A stretch of 6,382 bases of DNA from Clostridia bacterium. GTDB taxonomy: Bacteria > Bacillota > Clostridia > Oscillospirales > CAG-272. Below are positions 6,326-6,382 of the stretch, piece by piece. Numbering within the stretch: position 1 is the first letter of the stretch; every line of letters begins with the position of its first letter. The DNA is taken from positions 1 to 6,382 of the forward strand of contig JAFQOC010000485.1 of the NCBI GenBank assembly GCA_017420845.1. The letters run 5' to 3'. The notes below the pieces were generated by a model, which was given only the letters and a program-made list of their open reading frames with translations, did not search any database and was not told the origin of the DNA. The translations under genes were made by a program, and so were the position numbers.

Positions 6326-6382
6326 TAAAAGTTCTTTGGGGTCAAGGCCCTTTCTTTCAAGAAAGGGCCTTGCGGGGTTAGG
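6326..6382. repeat. Palindromic repeat, copy 3 (cut by window end)
   Basis: From the left come TAAAAGTTCTTTGGGG (6326-6341), then a perfect 14-bp stem CAAGGCCCTTTCTT/AAGAAAGGGCCTTG with a TC apex (6343-6372), then CGGGGTTAGG at the window end, where the GC hairpin module of the other copies would begin. The orientation and module order match copy 2. It lies upstream of pduL and may be the 3' element of the next gene to the right. Confidence 0.8.

Noticed and set aside
6121..6381. 86-residue open frame across the pduL start and leader
   Set aside because: It overlaps the pduL 5' end antisense and ends in the repeat. No ribosome binding site or family resemblance was seen.

Overview
The window joins two unlike pieces of DNA. 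Positions 1 to about 512 hold the last 15 codons of rpoB and the first ~124 codons of rpoC (plus strand), in the usual rpoB-rpoC order. This piece has moderate GC and uses AGA for many arginines. From about 513 onward the sequence is GC-rich with strong third-position G/C bias. It carries a bacterial microcompartment (BMC) locus, with every gene on the minus strand. The join falls inside one arm of a palindromic repeat and cuts rpoC after about 124 residues. Because rpoC is normally essential and single-copy, the likeliest reading is a chimeric contig (for example a metagenome assembly). A real rearrangement at a repeat is the alternative.

The BMC part, read in the direction of transcription (right to left), is: pduL (phosphate propanoyltransferase, with a probable N-terminal encapsulation helix), eutN/pduN (pentameric shell vertex), pduS (flavin/Fe-S electron-transfer protein of the RnfC type), pduT (double-domain trimeric shell protein with a putative Fe-S-binding cysteine), then, after a 203-nt gap, a large B12-independent glycyl radical diol dehydratase. 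The first four genes are closely spaced with good ribosome binding sites and look like one operon. The dehydratase has its own leader with a possible promoter and a perfect-armed inverted repeat. Together they describe part of a glycyl-radical-enzyme microcompartment that most likely dehydrates 1,2-propanediol (from fucose or rhamnose) to propionaldehyde and takes propionyl-CoA to propionyl-phosphate. The radical-activating enzyme, aldehyde and alcohol dehydrogenases and hexameric BMC-H shell proteins are not in the window.

Three copies of a structured repeat (about 513-560, 3215-3304, 6326-6382) lie beside the dehydratase, between the two transcription units, and upstream of pduL. Each contains a near-perfect palindrome whose arms differ between copies while pairing is kept, always around a 2-nt TC apex. 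Copies 1 and 2 also contain GGGCAGAGCCC hairpins, and copy 3 is cut off by the window end before that module would appear. From memory, such elements are common in GC-rich gut Clostridia of the Oscillospiraceae/Ruminococcaceae, which also fits the gene content. The host genus cannot be fixed from the sequence.
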